64,000 nucleotides of DNA from Neopestalotiopsis rosae (taxonomy: Eukaryota > Ascomycota > Sordariomycetes > Amphisphaeriales > Sporocadaceae), in contig JALGAS010000003.1 in assembly GCA_023078685.1 (NCBI GenBank), positions 930,001-994,000 on the forward strand, in the 5' to 3' direction. A program made the position numbers and the translations under genes. The number at the start of each line of letters is the position of its first letter. Within the stretch, counting starts at the first letter, position 1. This document shows positions 33,824-45,115 of the stretch, one piece after another. Below the pieces are notes generated by a model. It saw only the letters and a program-made list of their open reading frames with translations, was not told where the DNA came from and did no database searches.

Positions 33824-35267
33824 CGTGGCGATTGGCTTGAGAAGAAAGGAATGTATAAGTACAAATGAAAAGAAAACCTTGTGCTGAATGAGTGACTAGA
33901 AAGGAATGTTTAGCATAAGCTTTCGAAGCTTGAAACAAAGTGAATGAATGACAAGAAGATCAAATAGAAAACCGCCGGCAGTTGAGTAAAAGAGGAAAGA
34001 GAAAGCCAAAATAGATGAGACGCATTTTGAGGCTGACCGTGAAGTCATTATGGTCATCGCAGCCTTATCTGCTTGTAGGGCAACTAGTCTAGTGTGACAG
34101 GTACCATAGTAATGAAAGGGCCGTCATTGATCTGCCAGCTAGCCGGTAGATCAAGGACCAAGCCGGTATTGAACGTATATCTAGGTGTGAATCCAGTCCA
34201 CATTCTCAGCCTAGAACATCGGCATTGACATTTAGCGTCACACCTTTTCAAGAACTCTCTACCAAGGTACTCGGGTCTCGACTGTAAGAAACAAATAGTG
34301 ACTGTCAATGATCATGTGGGGCAGCCTGGAATTGGTGAAATCGCCCGCTTTACAATCCACTGTTTTACTACCGGATACTAAATATACTACGGGCAGATCG
34401 GGGCACTGAATCTAACCACAACCACTATTAGCGTCGTCCCATCTCTCATTTCTGCAGCATGCAACCGCTGTATAAGCTTAAACCTGGGTAGAAATCTTCA
34501 CAGTTTTGCTTGCGCAAGTGCTGCCATATGGCTTATGCATCGTCATCAATTCTGGGATCGCCTTGATATGTGTATTCTGCCTTGAGAGATCCAAATCGAT
34601 CTGCTTATTCCCATTATTAGTATGTTTCTTGATGGACATGCAGCCTCGCCGGGACCGAGCCCCGGACTCAAGTCTCCGCCATGATCTGCGGCCGCTCAGA
34701 GATCTGGAACCTCGATACTGTCCCGCGATGCAAGAAATCAAACATATAACCGAGGAAGTTCTCATCGGATCAACGGAGTCTCTTGTCGAGTCCAGATGCG
34801 TCACAGCAATGATGATTGCGGCCGCTCGCTATGAGACGTCACCGACGCCCAAACGCGTTCTGGCAGTGGATGGCCGTGGTAGGGCTTAGCTCCAAGGCGC
34901 AATACCCTACCCCGACCACTATGTAGGTATCTAGGATTTTCTGAATGAACTTGAGGCATCGGTATCATCATTATGAGTTTGGAAATATCGGTATGCGGGT
35001 ATTGCTCTCAAGCTTATTCTGAAACAACTGCGATGAATCCTCACAGCGAGCATCCAACAATGTGCTCTAGGTTATGGCCATGGATCTTGTGGGTGTCCAG
35101 CAGCCTTGAACAACGCTGGGCCTTTGGCCCCACGCTTTGCGGCACAGAAACGGGTAACAACACTCTTGCCCCTCACGACAACAAGATAGGCACCCAATCT
35201 CCCAAAGACTGCCAGTATTCCACTGTTTACCAGTTCAGATGCTCTCTCACCTCGAGATCCAGTATCA
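33824..35267. other. Divergent intergenic region (SUR7-like / HET genes)
   Basis: About 1.4 kb between two divergent start codons. A plus-strand frame at 34506-34889 (127 codons) begins with a hydrophobic stretch but ends without a recognisable domain, so it is not called. Two NotI-type GCGGCCGC sites (34688-34695 and 34819-34826) stand out in otherwise average sequence; no function is claimed. Confidence 0.45.
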
Positions 35268-37430
35268 ATGAAAATGGATTCCTCGTTGTGCGACACATGC
35301 CAACAAATCAAACTCGGCGATTACTTCAGCAATCCTGACTACTGTGGTAACGTGGAACTCGGGCCTTTCCAGGACATTGCACAGAGAACTCAATGCCCCC
35401 TCTGTACGCTTGTGATTCAGGCGCTCAATGTCCACAAAATGGATTATTGGAAGGACGGCATTTACCCTGTTGAAGTCTGTTACCTTGGGAGACAGAATAC
35501 ACAATCTCATGCGCGCGGTATCCAAGTTTGGTTCGATATAACGAGCGATACATCGCCAAAGAATCATCACGGTTGCAACACAATATTGTCAGAGATCATC
35601 CCCTACTTCCAATCACAATCACTTGCCCACACGTCGAGTGATGCTGGCCCAGTACCCGGCGCTCAGCTTCTAGGAGAGATGGTCGACATCTCTCGGATTC
35701 GAGGCTGGATAAGTCGATGCGCCTTGACTCACGGATCGAAGTGCAATCCCCCAAACCCACACTTCTCTGATGAACCAGAGTTGAAATTGCTGTTGGTTGA
35801 TGTACAGAAGATGAAGCTTGTAGAGTCTGCATGGGACTCTGAATACATTGCGCTGAGTTATGTATGGAGCCAGTCGAAAAGTCTGAGGTGCACGAAGACA
35901 AACATCAGCCGTCTTCAAGTGGATGGGTCGTTACGGGAGTTGAGAAATGAGCTCCCGCGCTCAATCAATGATGCTATTGAACTGGTCTGTTCCATTGGGG
36001 AAAGATACTTATGGGTTGATGCACTCTGCATAATCCAAGACGACGACAACTCAAAGAGCCTTTACATTTCGCGCATGGATCGAATCTATAGCAATGCTCG
36101 CGTCACTCTCGTAACCCTGAACTCGCACTTTAACGAATGCGCGCTTCCAGGAGTCTCATCTCCGCGCAACAACCGCATCCAAACACCCGCCGAGATCAAT
36201 GGACTTCACCTCGTGCAAAGACTGCCTGAGCTTGTTGATACTAAGGATTGGTCTATTTGGGAAGATCGAGCCTGGACCTTCCAAGAAGGCATTTTATCCC
36301 GGCGTCTTCTGTATTTTTCTGATCACCAAGTCTTTTGGCAATGTCAGTGCGCTTACCAATCAGAGGACTGCTCGGACCATGGCGAACACGATGCGCCGAC
36401 ACTTGGACTAGGGAGTTTGAGTAACGCAATGCTCCACAAACCCACACACATCCCGCGCTTGCAGTTTTCGGACTATAGAGTGCTTGTCAAGCAATATGCC
36501 TACAGAAAAATGACTTTCCCCGACGATGCTCTGAACGCATTCTCTGGAGTTCTTTCGTCTCTGAAGAAGTCATACGACTGGAGTTTCGCGTGCGCTCTGC
36601 CCGAATCATTCTTCGACTTGGCACTGCTCTGGCGACCGGTGGTCGGAGGTGCCAGGCCCAGGTGGTCATCAAAGCAGAGGAGAGAGCTATGCGGCGCGTT
36701 ACCCAGCTGGTGCTGGACAGCTTGGCAGTGTCACATGCATTGGGACCTCTCGCGTCTGGAGTCTTTTGCAGGACAGAAGGTCAGTATAAAATCAGAAATA
36801 GGATGCTTTTGGATTAGTGACACCACTGGTATTCGCCAAGTTCGAACGAATCAAACTTCTGATCCCGATATCAGTACAGTCGGTCACATAGTCGAGCAGC
36901 GGAAGTTGCAGCCGTATTCCTTAATCTTTGAAGCCAAGACAATAGATCTGAAGGCGTACGGTGTTTCATACCCTTATCTGGAGCAAAAGGACCTGCAGGA
37001 CGATGAGGCTGATGGTGTCAAATCCAGTGCTTACATGAGAAGCAATTGTAAATTGGTTGTTCGGATCCATGATGTCAATGGTCAGCACTGCGGCACGCTG
37101 CACCAATGCGACGCTGCTTCAAAGCAAAAGCTTGACGAGAAGACCCATCGACATGACTTGATCATGCTATCGAGGAGTACGCAAGGCCAAGTAACGGCAG
37201 CGTGCATTCAAAAATACCAAAACAGTCTGCCTCCTGAACACCCGTCCGATCGGGAGTACTACGAGGAGATATTCGACATGCGCCATTACTGCTACAAAAA
37301 CGAATGGGCAATCAATGTCATGCTCGTCCGATGGGAAGATGGTTTCGCGGAACGTGTGTCGGTGGGGCAGATGCATGCTGATGCCTGGAATGAATCTCTT
37401 CAACAGTCGACTGTAGTAACACTTATATGA
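35268..37430 (+). CDS. HET-domain (heterokaryon incompatibility) protein
   Basis: HET-domain proteins are death-inducing factors in fungal allorecognition; the domain is distantly related to TIR domains. Single exon, 720 residues from the ATG at 35268 (a second in-frame ATG is two codons further). The N-terminal region has CDTCQQIKL ... CPLCTLV, the Cys-pair module common ahead of fungal HET domains. The HET domain spans about 190-345 with its three blocks: YIALSYVWSQS; LWVDALCIIQDDDNSKSLYI with MDRIYSNARVT; and RAWTFQEGILSRRLLYF. The C-terminal half (WCWTAWQCHMHW and later) is the usual poorly conserved extension; no WD40, ankyrin or NACHT module is attached. The frame is intact. It is convergent with the DUF3176 gene (144-bp gap). 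Its incompatibility partner cannot be read from sequence; the STAND gene 10 kb away is of interest. Confidence 0.93.
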   Translation: MKMDSSLCDTCQQIKLGDYFSNPDYCGNVELGPFQDIAQRTQCPLCTLVIQALNVHKMDYWKDGIYPVEVCYLGRQNTQSHARGIQVWFDITSDTSPKNHHGCNTILSEIIPYFQSQSLAHTSSDAGPVPGAQLLGEMVDISRIRGWISRCALTHGSKCNPPNPHFSDEPELKLLLVDVQKMKLVESAWDSEYIALSYVWSQSKSLRCTKTNISRLQVDGSLRELRNELPRSINDAIELVCSIGERYLWVDALCIIQDDDNSKSLYISRMDRIYSNARVTLVTLNSHFNECALPGVSSPRNNRIQTPAEINGLHLVQRLPELVDTKDWSIWEDRAWTFQEGILSRRLLYFSDHQVFWQCQCAYQSEDCSDHGEHDAPTLGLGSLSNAMLHKPTHIPRLQFSDYRVLVKQYAYRKMTFPDDALNAFSGVLSSLKKSYDWSFACALPESFFDLALLWRPVVGGARPRWSSKQRRELCGALPSWCWTAWQCHMHWDLSRLESFAGQKVSIKSEIGCFWISDTTGIRQVRTNQTSDPDISTVGHIVEQRKLQPYSLIFEAKTIDLKAYGVSYPYLEQKDLQDDEADGVKSSAYMRSNCKLVVRIHDVNGQHCGTLHQCDAASKQKLDEKTHRHDLIMLSRSTQGQVTAACIQKYQNSLPPEHPSDREYYEEIFDMRHYCYKNEWAINVMLVRWEDGFAERVSVGQMHADAWNESLQQSTVVTLI

Positions 37431-37574
37431 ATCGGCGAGACTCAATGAATCGATCTGCACCTCGATCGAGGACTTTGTTGGGGGTCGACCATGAAGTATG
37501 TCAAGAACAGGTCTACCCCTGAACACGGGAATGATTGAATTCTATCTATCTTTACATATTCTGCGGTCGCCAGC

Positions 37575-39656
37575 TTATGTGACGGACACTATCGTCTTTT
37601 TGGATCTATCCTCCATTTCTACAAGCGTGGTAGCCCTTCTATTGTTCCACCGCTCTCCCTCCACCACTTGCTCATTATATCCACGCAGGATCCAAACCAG
37701 TGGTGATCCCTTCCAGATGGGCTGCCTGCTAACGTCGGCGGAAATGATGACAAACAAGAGTAGCACCAGCGTGAGAAGTGCCAAAAGACCAGGCAAAGCG
37801 AGCCACTCCCACTGTACCTCGATGCATGTGGCATAGTGCCTGACTTGACCAAGGGCGTCCGCCGAGTAGTTGCCGTTGCCGCGCGTCCGTAGGTATTGCG
37901 TCAGCGACTCCGAGATATTGGCCATGACGCCATCAATACGCGCCATATCTATTCGTCCGGAGTTGTACAGGCCGTCGATGATGTATTCTCCCTTGAACTG
38001 CGAGAGCGCAAAGGTTTCGCTATCGTAGCCCTTTCCGCCGACGCCGCTGAGGGTTCCGGCTAGATAGGACCCAATCACGAAGGGTGCCATGCTCTTGACG
38101 AAGCCAGTCTCCATGTAGTACAAACATTGACGATGGAACAGCTTCTCAGTCAGATTCCTGGTGTTATTAAGATCATCTGAGAGCGAGGTCCACTCGGGCT
38201 TGCCATCGAAGGGTAGCCAGCGCCCGGTCGAATTGAATACGACTCCTTGGCTCTGCAAATCGGTTCTTTCTTCATTTGTGATGCATACTGTGTCCAAGAT
38301 TGCGAGTCCCGAGTTGCCATCTGTTGCTTCCCACGCCAAGCTTCCCGACTGGTCCACAAGACGCTCTGTCAACTGTCCATTCTCGACCGATGCATTGTAG
38401 ATACGGACGCATGGCGACAAGGAACACGTCGCGGCCCCAGTCTGCCCGCATCGCCAGTCGTTGGGAGGATCAATACTACTGCAGTCGGACTTTTTCTTGG
38501 AAGTCGCCAAGTCGCGGTACTGGTCCGAGGATGTGGTCTTCCCAGCAATAATTTGAACCATCATTTGTTCGGGTCGCGTGTTTGCCGTGTCATTGTACAT
38601 GATGTTCATGGCCGCAACTTCAACTCCGTCGCGTCCATAAGTCCAATCTGCGCCCAGAGAGTATGTCACATTGAGCGACAACGGACCGGGTGGGTTCAAA
38701 TAATATGATTCGAGATACCATTGCTCTGGCAGACTGGATACCAAATTGAATGTTGTATTGGTCGGACAGTCATCGGGAGACACTGGGTTGAAATCGCTGG
38801 TTGTTTCATTGCTGGCTAGCCCATCGATGGCCGAGCACGACGTGTTAAAGGTGAGCTGATCCGAAGAGTCCTCGCAGTAGCTGCAATAGCCTACCATTCC
38901 ATAAGTCTGAGAAAACGTGCAGTTGCCCGTCGGACAACTGACCCAGAGACCATTGTTGGACCCCAGAACACCTCGCTTCATCGTGTCATCTATATCCTGG
39001 CCAAAGGTATCGTCTTCGCTAGTATCGGAAAACACATTGGCACGAGGCAGTCTGGCCTGGCCCGGCTCAATGACTTCGCAATCCTTGGGTCGGGCGAGCT
39101 GCTGCGTGAAAGGATCCAGAGCGACGGAAAGGATCAATATGATGCATCCCAATGCAGCAAGCGGATTCTCGATATGGTGACTGAAGAGCAAGCGCGCGGA
39201 ACCCCATGCACCCTGTGCAGCCTGATTGTACAGGACGACATCGTGGAGAGATCGGCTGGAGGAAAACCACGTCCACTGCAGCTGACCAATACAAGATGCT
39301 ACCACGAAAGCCAGCAAGGTCTTGAACACGACGTTGTAAATCGAAAGAAGCGTGTTGATGGTAATTTTGAGCGGCCATTGTGGTAGCGGTTGTCCTTCAT
39401 GCGGGTATAGAGTGGCCATCATGATTAGTGGTAGCGCCAGCACGAGCACGTAGGCCACGATCTCTCTCCTCCATACCGCGTACACATGTCCCAATCCATG
39501 ATGCTGGATATTCGTTTGGTGAGGGCCATAATCAGTGTTCGCAATGTGTGATTGCGAGTGCTGTGCCGAGTGTTTGGTGTCGCGCGCATCGCTAGATGCC
39601 AATGATGGCGACGTTCGCCCATGGGCGTTTAACAACTTGTATGAATCCGAGGGCAT
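37575..39656 (-). CDS. DUF3176-family membrane protein
   Basis: DUF3176 proteins are large fungal membrane proteins of unknown function, often expanded in plant-associated species. Single exon, 693 residues. A polar N-terminus leads to helices at about 60-85 (RREIVAYVLVLALPLIMMATLY) and 100-125, then the family signature QWTWFSSSRSLHDVVLYNQA, GSARLLF and LAALGCIILILSVALDPFTQQ. The central part is a long, probably extracellular domain with paired cysteines (CPTGNCTF, GYCSYCED) and many N-glycosylation sequons. A last helix (LALPGLLALLTLVLLLFVII) is followed by a short cytosolic tail containing WKGSPLVWILRG. No break is seen. Neighbours give no clue to its role. Confidence 0.88.
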   Translation of the reverse strand: MPSDSYKLLNAHGRTSPSLASSDARDTKHSAQHSQSHIANTDYGPHQTNIQHHGLGHVYAVWRREIVAYVLVLALPLIMMATLYPHEGQPLPQWPLKITINTLLSIYNVVFKTLLAFVVASCIGQLQWTWFSSSRSLHDVVLYNQAAQGAWGSARLLFSHHIENPLAALGCIILILSVALDPFTQQLARPKDCEVIEPGQARLPRANVFSDTSEDDTFGQDIDDTMKRGVLGSNNGLWVSCPTGNCTFSQTYGMVGYCSYCEDSSDQLTFNTSCSAIDGLASNETTSDFNPVSPDDCPTNTTFNLVSSLPEQWYLESYYLNPPGPLSLNVTYSLGADWTYGRDGVEVAAMNIMYNDTANTRPEQMMVQIIAGKTTSSDQYRDLATSKKKSDCSSIDPPNDWRCGQTGAATCSLSPCVRIYNASVENGQLTERLVDQSGSLAWEATDGNSGLAILDTVCITNEERTDLQSQGVVFNSTGRWLPFDGKPEWTSLSDDLNNTRNLTEKLFHRQCLYYMETGFVKSMAPFVIGSYLAGTLSGVGGKGYDSETFALSQFKGEYIIDGLYNSGRIDMARIDGVMANISESLTQYLRTRGNGNYSADALGQVRHYATCIEVQWEWLALPGLLALLTLVLLLFVIISADVSRQPIWKGSPLVWILRGYNEQVVEGERWNNRRATTLVEMEDRSKKTIVSVT

Positions 39657-40779
39657 CGCGTCTGTTGTTGCAGTAGAACTGCGATTGACCCAGTCGATGC
39701 TGACATTAATGGCGTCGCTGAGAGAAGAGCAAGAGAAAGGATTGCGCAGTATTAAGCATTGCGCATACGCTCAATTTTGAGAGAATATCATTCCTCATGT
39801 AGTCGAAAGTCCGCTGTCATATTTTCTGGTTCTCGCATTTACTTATACTGCGCATGCTGGTAGATTAACAACGATTAATATACCAGAGCGCTTTGAGACC
39901 AAGGGCGAATGAACAGGCAGTGGCATAGCCTATCAATCTTACCCACTAGAATTCGACGATCAGGGGCTGTTGATCACCGCATTGTCAGCGTTTGCGACCT
40001 GTTATACGAAGGATGCAGATAGCGGAGAACATGAGTCTCCATAACACTGCTTATTTTTAGTGTATAGGGCAGTTCCGTAGGATTTAGCGCAGTGCTAGAT
40101 TCTCGGCTACGGGCCAGTATTGCTGGGCCTTCCGGGATGTTCACTTTACTTTAGCAAGCTAGAGTGTCTATCTTGGAAGTTTGGGGCACAGCCCCCCGCC
40201 TGTATTCTTTACAAAAGAACAGGCAGTCCCTTCACCCTGCGCCCTAATCTCTCATTCTTCTACTTCGTACGCGTTATACGATTGTCACGTTTAGATGCTC
40301 TAAGCGACACAACCATGGACAAGGACAAGGGACCTACGTGTTGTTCAGCATTATAATCATGCCCCTTGTCGGCACACCATGTTGCTTTGAGACTGCGGCA
40401 ACAGCAACTTGGACCTTGGCACGTTCAGCAGCCCCCCCGCATGCATGGATTAGCGGACAGGTGAATTGCGCTGCGGCTGCCAGAAAGCTGTCGGGCCTGG
40501 GGCAAGGACATACGACTCAAAAACCCTTGGTAGACTGTCGGTACCTAATTTTCGAGCGCCATAAAATCCATGAGAGTATCGCGTCGTTTAACTCCATCAT
40601 GTGTGGGCACATTGGTATAAATGCGACTTCAGTATATCGCGTTAAATTGGTCATCAGAAAGAGCTTCAGGTCGTCAGAATGCCATAACATTGCCCTATAG
40701 GAATTGACGGGACAACTACACGCTATTGAAGGTCCATTGATCATTAATACTCAGCGCTCCATTGCGACATATCCGTCTA
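39657..40779. other. Intergenic region, no gene recognised
   Basis: About 1.1 kb between the DUF3176 start and the 3' end of the pectin lyase gene. Only short frames without domains. Confidence 0.5.
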
Positions 40780-42077
40780 CTACAGCGTGTTGCCGGCCGT
40801 CGAGACAACAGCGCTCATAATCTCGGATGCCGCCACAACTGCTGGAATGCTACTGCCCGAGAATCGACTGAGGAAGGAAGTGTCGGTATAGCTGAAAGCA
40901 CCCGAGTTCGAAACATTGTTGACAGCGCAGTTTCGGCCCAGGTATTGTGCGCAGTTCGATTCTGTGCCAGACGGAACAGTGAACAGGTGGCCGCCCCAGC
41001 CCGAGGCAACAGGTGTCGGAACGGCCCAGAAATAATTGCCCTCGTACAAGCCCATGCCATTGTCGAGACCACCTTCAATCAGGTGGTCGCCCGTGTTGGA
41101 GAATATACTATTGATAGCATGGAATAGTGTAGTGCCTGACAGTGCAGGACCACGACCAGACGTCCAATCCACGCGGTTTCCTATCGTGAAATCTCACTTT
41201 AGCATGCGCATTTCAAATGCGTATAAATCCAAGGAACGAAGCCACATACTCAAGAAAGTAATTGTGTCGTCAGATCCGACCAGCTCAAGGCCCCAATATG
41301 AGCGCCCATCACACGTGGCAGATTGTGTTGTCTGGCCGCTGATAAAGCTGTTGGAAATGGCGATGCCTTGATTGGAGTCGGGACCGAAACTATAATGCTG
41401 ACGACCAAGCAATGAAGTCTACAGGCACACGATGAGATTAGCGATTGATGTAGTTGACTATATGTCAGCATGAAGAGAGGAGCTCGAGAGCTTACCGTAA
41501 CATGATCAATCCATATGTTCTTGGTCCCAGAGAGCGTGATGGCATCTCCACCCCAGACATACTTAGGGTTCAAGTTGGTAATGGCAACATTCTGAATGAT
41601 GATATTCTCAACGTTGACGAAGCGCAAACCTTTGCCTTCCAAAGTGGCACCATTCTTACCAACCAGCGTCTTATCTGATTGGACATTGATCCCATTTGAG
41701 GCCGTGTCGACGCTCACGGAATAAGTCGATGTGGAGCCGCACCCACCAAGCGTGTTCAGTAGTGCCTGCCCTCCATTCTCAGGAGTGCAGTCATAGATGT
41801 TACACGCCGCGTATGTGGTAGTCCCTTCTGAACCGATGAAGTTGAAGGCGCCCGAGATGACAATGACCTGAGGATCGGATGAAGTCAAGTAAGATTTGAG
41901 CTCAGCGATCGTAGTAGGATACACTGGAGTGGCGTCGCCTCCTCCAGTGACGGCCGAGGCGAAGCCAGGCGGCGTGCCGGTGACGACGGATGAAATTTGT
42001 CGCTTGACTACGCCGGCTGCCACAAAGGATTGCAACAGGGCTGTACCCAAAGTTATGATCACTTGTGCAGACTTCAT
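40780..42077 (-). CDS. Secreted pectin lyase, polysaccharide lyase family 1
   Basis: Cleaves methyl-esterified homogalacturonan by beta-elimination outside the cell. Three exons (42077-41496, 41418-41250, 41180-40780; introns 77 and 69 nt) give 383 residues, the usual length. A signal peptide (MKSAQVIITLGTALLQSFVA) and a Kex2-like KR precede the beta-helix. Family landmarks are GKGLRFVNVENIIIQN, NPKYVWGGDAITL, IWIDHVT joined across intron 1 to GRQHYSFG, ATCDGRSYWGLEL and TSGRGP. NPKYVWGGDAIT and the Trp-rich surface point to pectin rather than pectate lyase; the catalytic Arg is in TSGRGP, where most relatives have TSGRSPK. The Ser-Pro-Lys change lies just beside the active-site Arg and could alter activity or substrate. 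The frame is otherwise intact. Confidence 0.92.
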
Positions 42078-45000
42078 TGCAAGTAGTAGTGCGTATTATT
42101 GAATTGACCTGTCTCTGCTAAAAAATCATCTATCTCATATCTGATATCTATGGTCAACGTCCTCGTATCCTCAAAATCCTCGATATCCTCGTATACGAAC
42201 TCGAACTCGAGAAACCATTGAGTATCAGACTAGATCTCATGATTGGAGCGCATATTACAAAGTTGTCAACATCCTGAAGACTCAAGGTTTACGCAGTTAC
42301 GGACGCGTTGATAGCTACGTCTGCAGCATGGAGTTTCTAGTGGAACTATTACAAGTTGAATAAATGCTCGACGCCAAGAATTAGTGACATATGTCCTGTG
42401 CGAGTAGAGAAAGAATGTCCTCCAATAGAACACATTGTGTCATCTCCTTTTGGAGATCATGAGGCGAGAAGGTTACCGTAAATTGTGAAAGGACTAGTCC
42501 GCTGCCGTAAAAGGTTTCCATTTTGCACGGAGGCCTGCCTCCGAAGCCTCGTACTGGGCTCAACCAATCATAATATCTCCGTAGGCATCATTCTTCCGGG
42601 CCAAAGACACAAGAACAATGAGTATAGACTTCAGTTTAGAATGTCTTGTTCAAATGATACCGGAGATCAGCGATCAAAGAGGAACTATTGACCCCAATAT
42701 CTTCAAGCTGACCTCCACAGTGGGACTTTAGCCTAAATTACCCTACATGCTCTATGAGAATCCGAAAGCATGGACTACTGCGTGTATGCATTTGCGTGAC
42801 CCTATACCTGCACAGCTGGCTGTTTTGTCTCCAATACTGATAATCTCCGCCGGAGAAATTTCCAGTGATTGTTTGTGCTTTATAAATGTGACATATTTTT
42901 ATGATACTTTCCCACAGTAATGAGCATACCATCAAGGAGTATCATGTCACTCCTCCACTTGGAGGCCATTTTGTAGGTAAAGCAGTGGAATGCATTGATC
43001 CGACCGGAATCGGGCGTTGACTTTGATGTCATAATCAATTACATACAAGAGTTCAGGCTCCAATTCCAATGCCCCGCCTGTAGTAGACGTGTGGGCGGTG
43101 CATTCGGGTGACTTGGTGGTTGCCGTGGTGCATTAGCTCCGCCGGGCCATAGTTGATCTGCAGTGCATTAGGGGGTAGGTAACGTCCAACGGTCGCTTTG
43201 ATAACCTGACCCAACGGTTTTCGGGGAGGAAAACTCATAGTTATAGTATCTACGATTAGTAAGGACACTCGCGCTAGATGACAACAAAGTCTCAATCTAT
43301 TGCGCCATCCGAGGCTCAGATGACCCCGGTCTGTTCATAAACTGTTGATGTCTGCGAGACAGAGTTCTCAATGGTAGCTCCAGTATTGGTCTTCAGGGTC
43401 TTCCATTTACCTCAGGGACTCCACTGGCAGTGCAGGCTCGGGGCTAGCTGTAGCTTCAACTGTGAGCTTCCTCCAATGACTGATTGTCTCATTGTAGGTA
43501 TTTTCATCATCAGTACATCGAGTTTTGCTCTTTTACCATAAACGTCCGTCATATCACGGGTCAGCCACTTTATTGTTCGATTAGTACTCAAGAGAGCAGC
43601 CAGGAACGCCTTTCAGAAAAAGCAGCCTGCGGTCCGAGACCGGCCGATTTGGGCAGCAAGCTACATGTATTCAGTTGTAGCTGCAGTTGCACTCAATTTC
43701 TGATCGATCATCCCAATCGCCTTGCTACATCTATCACATATGGATTCTATGGCTTTCCATTGCTGTTGCAAGACTAATCGACGCTTATGCAAATAATCGA
43801 GCTGTGTTGCAAAGAGACTTCAAGATGCACAGGTGGGGATCGTCGCGTAGTCCACTAAAAGTTCGCAAAGTTGCCCCAGAGCCTTGTAAATATTCTGCAT
43901 GCCCTACCGAAGGGCAACGGTAAGTTCTGGGAAATATCTTTACCACGCATGTGCATCGCCAAGACCGCTTTTCTTACCACCAAATTCTCTTTTCCTCAAT
44001 GCGAAGTAGAAATACCGGGAATTGGAGTTGCTCAACGTAATTGTATCATATGGGTATCTAGGTGCTCCCCAGGACGGACGCTACCCCAAATGCCATGATA
44101 CAAGCCTTTGTAGCCCCGTGTTCGCCTAACCACTAACAATTAGTATAAAATGGGACATTGGAGTGAACCAATGGCCCTTGTGCAACATCATGAGTTTCAT
44201 CCTAATGCATGCTTGATTGCCCAACGGTGTGGTTCCAGTCCAGCATAGCGCGAAGTGGCTGTCATCAGTAGTGCATAGTATCAGCCATTGAAGACATCTT
44301 CAATACTTGAAGTGAATTTCGACTCACGCCTGTATCGAATTCAATTCTGCCTCGCTTGAGGGTACTTCTTTGATAACAATGCCACAGTATGCTCTTCTCC
44401 TCAATGACGTTCACGATGGCATCACGCGCGGCGGAATTCTCCGAAATGTCTGATGCAAACCGGTTTCAGCAGTAGCGTCTACGTCCACCTGATCATGACA
44501 GTAGTATGATTTGACTTTGCTACGCGGGATAGGGCCCTTTATGATATCCATCTGGATATTGCATAGATACAGTGCCGTAGGACTACGGCCTTTTCGTCTT
44601 TCATGTGATCAGGCTCATTCATAGGCACATCTGTAGCCCATTCAATTGACTGTTCTGAAAACCAAGAGAACGACTGTGCTTTCAAATCATACTCTAGACT
44701 CAAGTTTTAGTACATGGCCAAGACGAATGCCTTAGCTTTTCGTGTCTAGCCATCTCACCGTCTGAAGTCGTGTGGTAGGTGACGTGAGGCTGGGACGCCG
44801 GAGACTTGGTGATGTTCGATCGCGGAAGGTATAGTCGAGCACAAGTGGTAAATAGATAGTTGTGCTGAAGTGGCTGTGGGTGGTCATGGGAGCGATGTTC
44901 GCGCATTGGATCATCTTTAGCACAACACCACTGGAGAAAAAGGCGGCGTCACGATAAAGCAATAGGCTGCAAGTCATAAGCATTCTTGAAGATAAATAGC

Positions 45001-45115
45001 TGGATGATATCCAGCTGTGAGATTCATCAATCCAATAGGTAATTTTTTCCAGTCCATTGTATAATCACATATACTCAATCTACATAATATCGTGCGGGCA
45101 AGACTTCCAATAGCC
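42078..45115. other. Long intergenic region, no gene recognised
   Basis: About 3 kb. Contains the pectin lyase promoter at the left, with short direct repeats of TATCT/TCCTCGTAT type at about 42127-42195, and the promoter of the membrane-protein gene at the right. The frames (up to about 97 codons) show no domain, and no transposon ends are visible. Confidence 0.45.
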
